Shown piece after piece: positions 7,788-15,993 of a stretch of DNA of 17,116 nucleotides. Position 1 is the first letter of the stretch, and every line of letters begins with the position of its first letter. Location of the stretch: assembly GCA_938018155.1 (NCBI GenBank), contig CALIIG010000049.1, positions 1 to 17,116 of the forward strand, given 5' to 3'. A program made the translations under genes and the position numbers. The stretch comes from an uncultured Prevotella sp. (GTDB taxonomy: Bacteria; Bacteroidota; Bacteroidia; Bacteroidales; Bacteroidaceae). The notes below the pieces were generated by a model. It made no database searches. It was given only the letters and a program-made list of their open reading frames with translations, and was not told the origin of the DNA.

Positions 7788-7827
7788 GTTCGACGGTCGC
7801 CGTACGCGCTGTTGACGGCCGTCGGAC
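7788..7827. repeat. GC-rich inverted repeat in the convergent intergenic gap
   Basis: GTTCGACGG (7788-7796) pairs with CCGTCGGAC (7819-7827) with one G-T wobble, enclosing 22 bases. The right arm overlaps the perfect palindrome GACGGCCGTC (7814-7823). It is noticeably GC-rich against its AT-rich surroundings. Function unknown. I see no coding sequence in 7704-8013. Confidence 0.5.
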
Positions 7828-7894
7828 GATGACAGAAACGTCGTAAGGTTAGTTGCGTTGCGGGCTATAATGGTTACAAAATGAAAATAAGGGT

Positions 7895-7946
7895 TTTGTA
7901 AAACGGGCGTAAACATGCATAACGTTTATAATAAGCGTTTTACAAA
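7895..7946. repeat. Nested inverted repeat in the convergent intergenic gap
   Basis: An 11-base perfect inverted repeat, TTTGTAAAACG (7895-7905) and CGTTTTACAAA (7936-7946), encloses a second pair, TAAAC (7910-7914) and GTTTA (7924-7928), around an ATGCAT core. It could form a cruciform or stem-loop or be a protein-binding site. It is not followed by a T-run on the plus strand and is separate from the terminators on either side. Confidence 0.6.
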
Positions 7947-7976
7947 TAAGTATGGTGTAATGATTTTTGAAAAACA

Positions 7977-8005
7977 AAGCCTGTATGAGGATGTCATACA
8001 GGCTT
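7977..8005 (-). terminator. Strong intrinsic terminator of the ftsE-fbp operon
   Basis: A perfect 12-base stem, AAGCCTGTATGA (7977-7988) and TCATACAGGCTT (7994-8005), has a 5-base loop and lies 8 bases past the fbp stop. On the minus strand it is followed by TTGTTTTTC. The plus-strand flank (ATGTTTATTTATTTT) is also T-rich, so it may work in both directions between these convergent genes. Confidence 0.85.
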
Positions 8006-8013
8006 ATGTTTAT

Positions 8014-10077
8014 TTATTTTACGGGAGATGGATTTTTGCGTTCCCGCTCATTAATATAGCCATGCCGGTAAGCATATAACAGTTCTTCGAGGTCGGTTAT
8101 CTGTGCGTTCAGTTCCTTTCCCTTGTCGGTATCGGCCACCAGCATGCGGTGTGCCGACATCTCAACTATTTGTGTTGTCGATTTAATATCGGTACCACTC
8201 AGTATGGCGTCTTCCGTACTTGTAAACGGTTCGTGCTGTACAAGCTGAAAACCACGGCTGTGATATACCAGCGTGTAGCCGGCAATGCCGGTTTCTTTGT
8301 GGTAGGCTTGCGAAAATCCGCCGTCAATAACCATCAGCTTTCCATTGGCCTTGATAGGCGTTTCACCCTTACCAACCTTAACGGGCACATGGCCGTTGAT
8401 GATGTGTCTGTTCGTACCCGTTACGCCAAAACTATTCATAATATAGTCGCACTCGTCCTCATTGTCGCGCAATTTAAAGTAATTGCCTTTCTCTTCCTCA
8501 TGCGTTTTCTTATCCTTAATGAAATAACGCTCAAAGGTCGCCATCTTCGACTTGTCGAAAAGCGGACTGTCGGGGCCGCACCACAAATAAATAAAGTAAT
8601 CGGTTGCATATTGTTTCTCGGCGGGATTTGTGTCTGTCTGGAAGGCCGAACGGATGAGCATTCCAGTCTCTTTCATCAGTTCGATGCCCGCACATTTGCG
8701 GTTAGGCGTAATTTCTACTTCCTTCATGATGCCGTTTGCGTTCAACGGGACAGAGGCATGAAACAGCAGATTGTTGTTGCAAATGCCGTACATACAGCCA
8801 TGTGCCAGCAGCGTGCGAATATGTTTGTGCAACTTTTCGCTTACTTCGAAGCTGTGATGCAGTTTCTCCAACAGCTCAACTTCTTCGGCAGTGAGCTTGT
8901 TGGGGCAGGAGGGGTCGATGGTAGGGAAACTGCAGCTTGTCATAGGGTACTCAACGTTGTTTAGTGTAATAGTACCCTTTTCGTAGTTGATATAGTTGAA
9001 TAGTTCCCTGTTTTTCATGCCCCACTCGGGGTGTTGTTCATACAGTTGGGCCTCGACCTTAAACTGCAGCACGGCAATGGCTTTGTGCATACGTGCTGTA
9101 AGCAGTCGGGTTTTGTCGTCCATATGTTCCGATCCTCCCGAAAGTTTCGGCAAAAACTCGGTGCATGGGTCGTCAATATAATGGTCCATGGAGAAAGTAG
9201 CCAGTGGAACGAGGTTTATTCCATAGCCGTCTTCCAGAGTCAGCAGGTTGCCATAGCGCAGCGATAACCTGATAACGCAACACATACAAGCATCGTTTCC
9301 CGCTGCCGCTCCCATCCATAAGATGTCGTGATTACCCCATGTAATATCCCAGTGATGGTAATTTTCGAGCAGGTCTATAATTTTATGGGCACCGGGTCCG
9401 CGGTCGTATATGTCGCCAAGAATGTGCAGCTGGTCAATGGTAAGACGCTGAATGACGTTCGAAATAGCCGTGATAAAGTCGTCGGCACGGCCGGTAGAGA
9501 TAATCGTATCAATAATAACGTTGACGTAAGCAGTCTTATCAGTGTCCTCGGTTCTTTCGTGGAGCAGCTCCTGTATAATGTAGGAGAAGTCGGCAGGAAG
9601 CGATTTTCTTACCTTCGAACGGGTGTATTTGCTCGATACATCCCGGCAAATGGCAACCAGATGATGCAATGTAATGTGGTACCAGTCGGTAATATCGGGC
9701 TCGGCTGCTTTCACAAGTTCCAGCTTTTGCTCGGGATAATAGATGAGCGTACAAAGCTCACGTTTCTCGGCTTCGCGCAGCGTGGTGCCGAAAAGCTCGT
9801 TTACTTTTCGCTTGATATTACCCGAAGCGTTCTTCAAAATGTGTTGAAAAGCCTCGTATTCGCCGTGTATATCGGCAATGAAATGCTCGGTGGCCTTTGG
9901 TAAATTAAGAATAGCCTGGAGGTTAATAATCTCTGTACTTGCCTCGGCTATGGTTGGAAATGAGTTGGAAAGCAATTGCAAGTATCGCATATCGTTCCCA
10001 ATGTCGTAGTGCTTGCTTTTCTTCATGTCGGCAGAATTAATTGTAGTTTTATAGTGTATAGGCTCATTTATAATCAT
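8014..10077 (-). CDS. fbp: Fructose-1,6-bisphosphatase, class III
   Basis: The enzyme hydrolyses fructose-1,6-bisphosphate to fructose-6-phosphate, the committed step of gluconeogenesis, in the cytosol. At 687 residues it has the unusual size of the class III (Firmicutes/Bacteroidota) type, a metallophosphatase unrelated to the E. coli enzyme. Visible motifs are IADIHGEYEAF with D69 and H71, ILGDIYDRGPG (219-229), TWGNHDILWMG (246-256) and, near the end, INGHVPV followed by GKLMVIDGGFSQAY. These are the metal-binding signatures of the calcineurin-like fold. The start overlaps the upstream gene's stop as ATGA (10074-10077), suggesting translational coupling. A second ATG at 10026 (MKKSKHYDIG) is equally possible, because family conservation only begins near MRYLQLL (residue 30). 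It is last in the operon, followed by a strong terminator. Confidence 0.96.
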   Translation of the reverse strand: MIINEPIHYKTTINSADMKKSKHYDIGNDMRYLQLLSNSFPTIAEASTEIINLQAILNLPKATEHFIADIHGEYEAFQHILKNASGNIKRKVNELFGTTLREAEKRELCTLIYYPEQKLELVKAAEPDITDWYHITLHHLVAICRDVSSKYTRSKVRKSLPADFSYIIQELLHERTEDTDKTAYVNVIIDTIISTGRADDFITAISNVIQRLTIDQLHILGDIYDRGPGAHKIIDLLENYHHWDITWGNHDILWMGAAAGNDACMCCVIRLSLRYGNLLTLEDGYGINLVPLATFSMDHYIDDPCTEFLPKLSGGSEHMDDKTRLLTARMHKAIAVLQFKVEAQLYEQHPEWGMKNRELFNYINYEKGTITLNNVEYPMTSCSFPTIDPSCPNKLTAEEVELLEKLHHSFEVSEKLHKHIRTLLAHGCMYGICNNNLLFHASVPLNANGIMKEVEITPNRKCAGIELMKETGMLIRSAFQTDTNPAEKQYATDYFIYLWCGPDSPLFDKSKMATFERYFIKDKKTHEEEKGNYFKLRDNEDECDYIMNSFGVTGTNRHIINGHVPVKVGKGETPIKANGKLMVIDGGFSQAYHKETGIAGYTLVYHSRGFQLVQHEPFTSTEDAILSGTDIKSTTQIVEMSAHRMLVADTDKGKELNAQITDLEELLYAYRHGYINERERKNPSPVK

Positions 10078-11237
10078 TGATATGTCCCGAATTTTGTAAG
10101 TTCTTTTAATAATGGTGTTACGTGTTTGTCGTCTTTGGCCACAAAAGGCATAAATCCTTCAGTTAGTCCAAGGAAGTTTTGCATGGCAATCATTAGGCGA
10201 CCGGCGAGGTCGTCAAGGCTTAACCTGTGAACCATATTCTTTATCATGTCTTCGTCGAGGTTGTTAAAGCGGATAAACTGGTAAATATTAACCAGGTGAA
10301 GAAGGGGTGCTTTGTGGTGCGAAAGCTCATAGTTTAAGTTTAACAAGAGCATACAGAGCGTGCATTCGTCATGACCACGCATGGCAAATACCTCCTTTAC
10401 CTTATTGCGTAACAGCAAGTTTTTGGAAAGTAAAGCATCTGCTTTCAGGTCGCCGGCGGGATAAACAACGTCAGATTTAAACCTGACAATGTTGTCAATA
10501 TTCACTTCCGGCACATCTTTATGAAGCCTGTGTATGCCTTCTTCCAAAGGTATTATAATGCGCTCTTCGTGTGCATATATTATAATTCTGCGCCAGTCGT
10601 CAGGGGTTAACGTATCAAACGTTTGCTGAAGCTGTGCAATATAGTCGCGCAAATGGAGCACATCGCTGTCAGCTCCCAATTGTAACAGTGCACCAATCAT
10701 CTGTTGAGAGGTATCGTTCATCAGTAAACGGACATTCGAATCAAGAATTTTCTGATAAAGATTTAGTAGCTGACGGGCTGCTTCTTCGAAAGAAATCTGA
10801 CTGGTTAAAACCGGATTTTTGATGACTTCCTGTCGTTTATTCCATCCCAAATGCGTGAAAGTATCCTGTTCTAATTTCCCACAGACGTGCACTGCAGCGG
10901 CTTTTGATGTGAGCTTATGCTGTTTGTTGAAGAGGACAGAACGGCGGTGTTGTGCCATCTCCCAGGGCTGGAGAGCCCCTAACGGCGTAAGCAAATAGGG
11001 CGTATGATGCTCATAAGCCCTGGCGGCAAGCCTGCAGGCACTATTGCTCCAGCACCCGAAGATGTGAACAATATCATAATCGGAGGGTTGAATAACATCT
11101 TTCTTCGAGTGGGATGTTACCATATTTACGCTGGCTTCAGCCTGCAGACATTCTTGCAAATGGGTTATAAGTTCGCGGTGAATGCCTTTGGCATTGATAT
11201 GACGAGGCACAAAAAACAGAATCTTATGCTGCTTCAT
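10074..11237 (-). CDS. Half GT-B glycosyltransferase-like protein with helical C-terminal domain
   Basis: Residues 1-145 look like the N-terminal lobe of a GT4-type (GT-B fold) glycosyltransferase: ILFFVPRHINAKGIHREL, DIVHIFGCWSNSACRLAARAYEHHTPYLLTPLGALQPW (acceptor-side strands and the loop at 84-92), and AAVHVCGKLEQDTFTHLGW (114-132) leading to IKNPV at 139-143. In a normal GT4 enzyme this point leads into the second Rossmann lobe with the G-rich loop and ExxxxxxxE motif that bind the nucleotide sugar. Here the remaining 240 residues are mostly helical and show neither. I cannot name that domain. It may act on, or bind, a glycan without being a complete transferase. It lies 17 bases downstream of the GT2-like gene and overlaps fbp by 4 bases, so it is part of the operon. 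The protein looks intact rather than frameshifted. Confidence 0.75.
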   Translation of the reverse strand: MKQHKILFFVPRHINAKGIHRELITHLQECLQAEASVNMVTSHSKKDVIQPSDYDIVHIFGCWSNSACRLAARAYEHHTPYLLTPLGALQPWEMAQHRRSVLFNKQHKLTSKAAAVHVCGKLEQDTFTHLGWNKRQEVIKNPVLTSQISFEEAARQLLNLYQKILDSNVRLLMNDTSQQMIGALLQLGADSDVLHLRDYIAQLQQTFDTLTPDDWRRIIIYAHEERIIIPLEEGIHRLHKDVPEVNIDNIVRFKSDVVYPAGDLKADALLSKNLLLRNKVKEVFAMRGHDECTLCMLLLNLNYELSHHKAPLLHLVNIYQFIRFNNLDEDMIKNMVHRLSLDDLAGRLMIAMQNFLGLTEGFMPFVAKDDKHVTPLLKELTKFGTYQ

Positions 11238-11254
11238 GGATAGCCGTTTGCTTG

Positions 11255-12469
11255 TTATTGTTTATGCGTCGTAAAGTCGAGCTTGTTGGTTTTGATATAT
11301 TTTACGAGGTATGTAAGGTTATGCCATACAAGAGATATTTCGTAAGGGAAACATACAAATAGCGGTATTTTTTCGTCAAAACTTCGTGCAGCCTTATGCG
11401 CAAGGATAGTGTGGATGGCAAACGATATAAGAAACGCAACGCAAGATGCGGTTATAAGGACAATGTTTGCACTTAGAATGCCATACACGAGCACTGCAAT
11501 CTCTAACAAAATATTGCCGTGAAGCGATACCTGATCGAGGTTAAACCAGAGCCTGTGCCTTGTTCCTCCCTTCAAAATTCGTCTGGTATGGAGATAAAAA
11601 ATGTGCTTGTTAAGCCATGTTTTGCGCGATGGTGCATCCTCAATCATCCATGCACGGCGGTCGGCTACGATGCCCACGTTGTGCGTTGCGTATTTATTGA
11701 CCAGGAAATCATACTCTCCACGACACATGTTAAGGCTGCCACGGAATCCCTCTTGTTTCATAAAGGTGTTCTTATTAAACAGTATATTATAGCTCTGCGT
11801 GCGGTAAGGGTGCCCCTTTTTTGCTTCACGAAGCAGGTAAAAATCGGTGTAAAGGCGTTGGAATCGCTTAAACGACGATACCTCATTACAATATGCTCCA
11901 TACCCGATGACAAAGTTATCGCCAGCTGATAACCGTGTAGCCATCGTCTGTAACCATAAGTTTGATGCAGGTTCACAGCAAGGTTCGGTCAGCAAAACGT
12001 GCTCGTTGACGGCGGCTTTTACACCTAATGTGATGGCGAGTTTTTTGCGACTCATGTACCTTGACGTTTCTGGGATGTAGGTAATATAAAGTGAAGCGTC
12101 TGCCGGATTGGCCTTATAATTGTTCTCTATGCGCGTTAAGGTGTCTTCAACGCAATGTTGTCCCTTCTCAATAACAACGATAACCTGAAACCTTGCCGGG
12201 TATTTCTGATGGAGAATAGCTGGTAAATGCTTCTCCAACTGGTCGGCTTCGTCGTGCGGTGTAAGAATAACCGAAAGCGGAGGCAAGCGTTTTGTATCTT
12301 CGGTTATTTCGTCGTTATTGTCGTTTTCTGACTGATTGTCATCAGCCGGTTGGTCCAAAGGCTTCCTGAATCTGATGAAAGGACTCATCAATGAGCAGAT
12401 AATCGCTGCACCAGTCAATATGGAAGCCAGGATAATAGTGGTGTTGTCTATCGTAATATTAATCAGCAT
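11255..12469 (-). CDS. Membrane GT2-like glycosyltransferase with altered DXD motif
   Basis: The 404-residue protein has an N-terminal transmembrane helix (about 9-30), an acidic linker (about 40-60), a GT-A domain (about 62-300) and two or three C-terminal hydrophobic segments (about 320-385), the layout of membrane GT2 enzymes that extend or transfer glycans at the inner membrane. LPPLSVILTPHDEADQLEKHLPAIL is a typical GT2 start, and MSRKKLAITLGVKAA precedes the metal site as usual. The expected DAD-type DXD is replaced by EPC in LLTEPCCEPASNLWL (E162, P163, C164). The catalytic-base region is GEYD (251-254) where GEDD is common. Activity is therefore uncertain, though some GT2 members tolerate variant motifs. 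It lies 30 bases after lysA and 17 before the half GT-B gene. Confidence 0.82.
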   Translation of the reverse strand: MLINITIDNTTIILASILTGAAIICSLMSPFIRFRKPLDQPADDNQSENDNNDEITEDTKRLPPLSVILTPHDEADQLEKHLPAILHQKYPARFQVIVVIEKGQHCVEDTLTRIENNYKANPADASLYITYIPETSRYMSRKKLAITLGVKAAVNEHVLLTEPCCEPASNLWLQTMATRLSAGDNFVIGYGAYCNEVSSFKRFQRLYTDFYLLREAKKGHPYRTQSYNILFNKNTFMKQEGFRGSLNMCRGEYDFLVNKYATHNVGIVADRRAWMIEDAPSRKTWLNKHIFYLHTRRILKGGTRHRLWFNLDQVSLHGNILLEIAVLVYGILSANIVLITASCVAFLISFAIHTILAHKAARSFDEKIPLFVCFPYEISLVWHNLTYLVKYIKTNKLDFTTHKQ

Positions 12470-12499
12470 TTAACTTGCAAAAAGCTATAAAATAAATGT

Positions 12500-13660
12500 T
12501 TATTCAATGTCTTCTGTGGTAAATCCCATCGGCAGTGGTCTGCAATTATATTGGCAAGCCATAATCTCACCATAGGCACCTGCCGACCGAATGGCAATCA
12601 GGTCGCCACGATGCACCTTATTTAGTTTGACATCCTTGTCGAAAACATCGCTCGATTCGCAAATAGGGCCAACCACATCGTATGCTTCAGGCGGTTCATT
12701 ACTGCTTAAATTCTCAATAGAATGGTGCGCATGGTAGAGGGCAGGACGTATTAAATCGGTCATGCCGGCATCGACAATGCAGAACCTTTTGTACGTTCCC
12801 TGCTTGACATATAGCGCGCGAGCAATGAGCGTTCCCATCTGAGCAACGATCGATCGCCCCAGTTCGAAGTGCACTTGCTGGCCCGGGCGTAGCTTAAGAT
12901 GGGAAGAATAGGTATCGAAATATTCTTTAAAGTTTGGGATTGCGTGATGGTCAGGGTCAGCATAATCAACACCAAGCCCGCCACCTGCATTAATATTCTT
13001 TACCACTATATGATGTTCTTCCAGCGTATTTTGAAGCTCATTGATACGGTTACACAGTGCTTCGAAGTCGCCCATGTTGAGTATCTGGCTCCCGATATGG
13101 AAATGCAGACCGATAAATTTAATATTCCTCATCTCCTCTGCACGCTTAATAACAGGGAGCATATCCCTCATAGCTATGCCGAATTTGTTCTCAGCAAGTC
13201 CGGTTGTTATATTGGCATGCGTGTGTGCGTCTACGTCAGGGTTGATACGGAAGCACACATTGGCTACCCTGTTTTTGGCTTGGGCCAGCTCGTTTATGAT
13301 TTCAAGCTCGGGCACGCTTTCCACATTGAAGCAGAAAATAGAGGCTTCAAGAGCCAGGTTTATTTCCCAGTCAGCTTTGCCTACGCCTGCAAACACAATT
13401 TTATCAGCAGGGAATCCTGCTTTAATTGCAGCCTGTATTTCCCCTCCGCTCACGCAATCGGCACCTAATCCGCTACGTGCAATGATATTTAAAATTCTGG
13501 GATTGGCATTCGCTTTAATCGCATAGTGGACATGAAAATTCTTTTTTCCTGATGCTTCTGTGCTAACCTCCTTCAGCGTTTCTTGCAGTAACCGGGTATC
13601 ATAATAATAAAAAGGAGTTCCGATATGCTCAAATGGATCAGTGGGAAATTTGCTTTTCAT
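12500..13660 (-). CDS. lysA: Diaminopimelate decarboxylase
   Basis: LysA converts meso-diaminopimelate to lysine using pyridoxal phosphate and acts in the cytosol. Counting from MKSKFPTDPF (386 residues), the PLP lysine is K49 in HYAIKANANP. The barrel carries LHFHIGSQ (185-192) and the phosphate-binding GGGLGVDY (226-233). The second domain contributes the substrate cysteine in GPICESSD (C334). All these match fold-type III decarboxylases. An upstream in-frame ATG would add 12 residues (MQKAIQKQYENE), but the family normally starts right at the MK-x-FP segment, so I chose 13660. The gene follows lysC by 62 bases, pairing the first and last enzymes of the lysine pathway in one transcript. Confidence 0.96.
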   Translation of the reverse strand: MKSKFPTDPFEHIGTPFYYYDTRLLQETLKEVSTEASGKKNFHVHYAIKANANPRILNIIARSGLGADCVSGGEIQAAIKAGFPADKIVFAGVGKADWEINLALEASIFCFNVESVPELEIINELAQAKNRVANVCFRINPDVDAHTHANITTGLAENKFGIAMRDMLPVIKRAEEMRNIKFIGLHFHIGSQILNMGDFEALCNRINELQNTLEEHHIVVKNINAGGGLGVDYADPDHHAIPNFKEYFDTYSSHLKLRPGQQVHFELGRSIVAQMGTLIARALYVKQGTYKRFCIVDAGMTDLIRPALYHAHHSIENLSSNEPPEAYDVVGPICESSDVFDKDVKLNKVHRGDLIAIRSAGAYGEIMACQYNCRPLPMGFTTEDIE

Positions 13661-13722
13661 CTCGTTTTCGTATTGCTTTTGTATTGCCTTTTGCACAGCA
13701 ACGTCACAACCTTATGGAAGGT

Positions 13723-15039
13723 TTACTTAAAAAGTGTGTCCGACAGGCTCTGCAATGCCCTTTGTTTGTCGGCCTCTTTAATAAGAAATGATATGTTGAA
13801 ATTGGAACCTCCGTACGATATCATGCGCACGGGGATGTCCTTCATAGCCTGTGTTGCCAGCGTCTCGAAACCGATATTGCTCCAGTCTAAGTCGCCAACG
13901 ACACAGATAATACACATATCTGTATCAACCGTTACGGTGCCGTATTTCTTCAATTCGTCAACAATCTCGGCAAGATGCTTGTTATTATCAATGCTCATTG
14001 ATACACCAACCTCCGAGGTTGTAATCATATCGATGGGAGTTTGACAGGCTTCAAAGGTTTCGAAAACCTTGCGCATGAAGCCCGTTGCCAATAACATTCG
14101 TGACGACTTTATTTTGATAGCCGTGATGTTATCCTTTGCAGCGACGGCCTTAATACTGCCTTTTGCCAGATGGTTATTGATGATAGTGCCTTCGGCATGT
14201 GGGTCCATCGTGTTCTTAAGACGCACTGGAATGCCTGCAAACTTGGCAGGTTGAACACACGTGGGGTGCAGAATCTTCGCCCCGAAATAGGCCAGTTCGG
14301 CAGCCTCTTCGAAGTTAAGCTGATGTATGGCCGACGTTTTCTCAACAAAACGAGGGTCATTATTGTGCATGCCATCAATGTCAGTCCATATCTGTATTTC
14401 CTCAACGTTCAGAGCTACACCCACAAGAGACGCCGTGTAATCGGAACCTCCGCGCTGTAAATTCGCCACTTCGCCATAGGCATTGCGACATATAAAGCCC
14501 TGCGTCATGAATATTTGCGTATCCTCATGGCCTTGCATTACCTCACTTAAATGGTGCTTGATGTATTCCATGTCAGGCTCCGAGTTCTTGTCAGTACGCA
14601 TAAATGCCAGGGCGTCTATGAGTGTAGTGTGGTATCCTTGCTCTGTAAGGTAGTTGGCTAACATGTTAGTTGACATTACCTCACCTTGCGCAACCACGCT
14701 GTGTCCTTCAAAACTCGTGAAGTGTCCCTTGGTAAATGAGCGCAGATAACTGAAAATTTCCTGCAGCTTATTGCGTGTTTTCTCTTTATATTCGTTTGTG
14801 GAACAAAGTTCGTTTACATCGGAAAGGTATTTCGTTTCTAACCTGTTAATCAGCTCGTTTGCCCCTTCTGCGTTGCGTTTCGTCAGGTAATTGCAAAGCT
14901 CTATCAGCGAATTGGTTGTACCACTCATGGCTGATAATACAACGAATACCGGTTTTTTTGAGTTGGTTATAAGCGTAGCAACGTTTTTCATTAGCCCGGG
15001 ACTACCTACGGAAGTGCCGCCAAATTTCATTACTTTCAT
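13723..15039 (-). CDS. lysC: Aspartokinase (monofunctional, with ACT domains)
   Basis: The enzyme phosphorylates aspartate, the first step toward lysine, threonine, methionine and the meso-DAP of peptidoglycan. The 438-residue length fits monofunctional aspartokinases. The kinase core shows KFGGTSVG (5-12), LSAMSGTTNSL (35-45), RGGSDYTA (196-203), and WTDIDGMHNNDPR (218-230). Two ACT modules follow from about residue 304, with TSEVGVSMSID (341-351) being the regulatory-site strand, so feedback inhibition by an end product, probably lysine, is expected. There is no homoserine dehydrogenase fusion. It lies 59 bases after ftsE and 62 before lysA. The ATG immediately precedes the conserved first strand, which settles the start. 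Confidence 0.96.
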   Translation of the reverse strand: MKVMKFGGTSVGSPGLMKNVATLITNSKKPVFVVLSAMSGTTNSLIELCNYLTKRNAEGANELINRLETKYLSDVNELCSTNEYKEKTRNKLQEIFSYLRSFTKGHFTSFEGHSVVAQGEVMSTNMLANYLTEQGYHTTLIDALAFMRTDKNSEPDMEYIKHHLSEVMQGHEDTQIFMTQGFICRNAYGEVANLQRGGSDYTASLVGVALNVEEIQIWTDIDGMHNNDPRFVEKTSAIHQLNFEEAAELAYFGAKILHPTCVQPAKFAGIPVRLKNTMDPHAEGTIINNHLAKGSIKAVAAKDNITAIKIKSSRMLLATGFMRKVFETFEACQTPIDMITTSEVGVSMSIDNNKHLAEIVDELKKYGTVTVDTDMCIICVVGDLDWSNIGFETLATQAMKDIPVRMISYGGSNFNISFLIKEADKQRALQSLSDTLFK

Positions 15040-15098
15040 CGTGCCAATGCTGTTTATATGTGGTTAATGTTGAGTTGTTTTGCAGTTAACGGCCTGCA

Positions 15099-15815
15099 TT
15101 ATCGTTCTTCTCCGTCTTCCGACAGGTCAAGAAGGTTATACTCGTTCGTCACATCGGCAATATGCCCGTCATTGCAACGGTATACTATTCCGGGGTAAGC
15201 ATCGAGCATGGGTATATTATGTGTCGACATCACTACGGCAGTTCCCTGCGACGTAATTTCGTGTAACAGGCGCACAATATTGCCTGCTGTTTCAGGGTCG
15301 AGGTTGCCGGTAGGCTCGTCGGCAATAATAATCTTCGGATTATTCAGCAGTGCGCGTGCAATGGATATGTGCTGCTGTTCGCCGCCCGACAGCTCATGGG
15401 GCATGGCATCCTTCTTGTCAGTCATGCCAACAGCCTCCAAAACCTCATCAATGCGTTGCGCAATCTTCTCCTTATCCTTCCATCCTGTTGCTTTCAATAC
15501 AAAGCAAAGGTTCTTCCATACCGTACGGTCATGCAGAAGCTGGAAGTCCTGAAAGATGATGCCTAACTCGCGTCTTAACGCCGGAATATCCTTACGTCGC
15601 AGCTTAATAAGGTCGCGACCGAGCACCTCTGCTTTCTCCGTTTCTTTCTCATACAGGTCTAATTCGCAGTAAAAGGTTTTTAAAAGTGAGCTTTTTCCCG
15701 AGCCTACCTTCCCTATAACATATACAAATTCGCCTTCGTCTACGTGGAAATCGACATCATCAAGAACAAGTTTGTCTTGTTGATATACCTTTACTTTCTG
15801 ATAATCGATGAACAT
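15099..15815 (-). CDS. ftsE: Cell division ATP-binding protein FtsE
   Basis: FtsE is the ABC ATPase that with FtsX controls septal peptidoglycan hydrolysis from the inner side of the membrane. The 238-residue protein has Walker A GKVGSGKS (35-42), a Q-loop FQDFQLL (Q89), the signature LSGGEQQ (142-148), Walker B IIIADEPTGNLD (162-173) and the H-loop at H199 (MSTHN). The opening MFIDYQKVKVYQQDKLVL and the FtsE-like DRTVWKNL segment favour FtsE over lipoprotein or macrolide exporter ATPases. After the signature, QQHISIARAL has His where Arg is more common, a mild variation. No ftsX is adjacent. In Bacteroidota ftsE commonly precedes aspartokinase, as here. It is the first gene after the 337-base gap with a promoter candidate, so it probably heads the operon. 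Confidence 0.9.
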   Translation of the reverse strand: MFIDYQKVKVYQQDKLVLDDVDFHVDEGEFVYVIGKVGSGKSSLLKTFYCELDLYEKETEKAEVLGRDLIKLRRKDIPALRRELGIIFQDFQLLHDRTVWKNLCFVLKATGWKDKEKIAQRIDEVLEAVGMTDKKDAMPHELSGGEQQHISIARALLNNPKIIIADEPTGNLDPETAGNIVRLLHEITSQGTAVVMSTHNIPMLDAYPGIVYRCNDGHIADVTNEYNLLDLSEDGEER

Positions 15816-15845
15816 TTTGGTTGCAATAAACGTTTGTTTTGCCTT

Positions 15846-15925
15846 GTCATAACCCTGCTGAGGGTAAAAGACAGGCGTTCTTTTTAATCTGTTTTATGAC
15901 GATGCCCTCTGTCAATGTCAGGGCA
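15846..15925 (-). promoter_or_regulatory. Predicted structured leader of ftsE operon
   Basis: Between the candidate promoter and the ftsE ATG are three inverted repeats: TGCCCT/AGGGCA (15903-15908 and 15920-15925), an outer GTCATAA/TTATGAC pair (15846-15852 and 15894-15900), and ACCCT-GCTG-AGGGT (15852-15865) inside it. They would fold in the 5' leader. It matches no riboswitch I recognise. The function is inference. Confidence 0.4.
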
Positions 15926-15939
15926 AGCATAATGACATG

Positions 15940-15971
15940 CAAATATACACAATAATATTGAGTGTGGAAAA
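15940..15971 (-). promoter_or_regulatory. Candidate promoter of the ftsE-lysC-lysA operon
   Basis: On the minus strand, TATATTTG (15940-15947) is an exact match to the Bacteroidota -7 element TAnnTTTG. TTTTC (15967-15971) lies 19 bases upstream in place of the TTTG -33 element. It would give a leader of roughly 120 bases before the ftsE ATG. Confidence 0.55.
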
Positions 15972-15993
15972 TAAATAACTTGTTTTGTGGCTT

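Noticed and set aside
7704..8013. Possible small gene between the convergent genes
   Set aside because: I found no credible coding frame. The region is explained by terminators and dyads.
8149..8964. Plus-strand 271-residue open frame
   Set aside because: It lies wholly opposite fbp, which is certain. The translation is Cys- and Arg-rich with no family resemblance.
9328..9903. Plus-strand 191-residue open frame
   Set aside because: Antisense shadow of fbp with no recognisable domain.
13661..13696. Earlier lysA start
   Set aside because: Conserved family sequence begins at the ATG at 13660. The upstream 12 residues are Gln/Lys/Glu-rich and unlike LysA N-termini.
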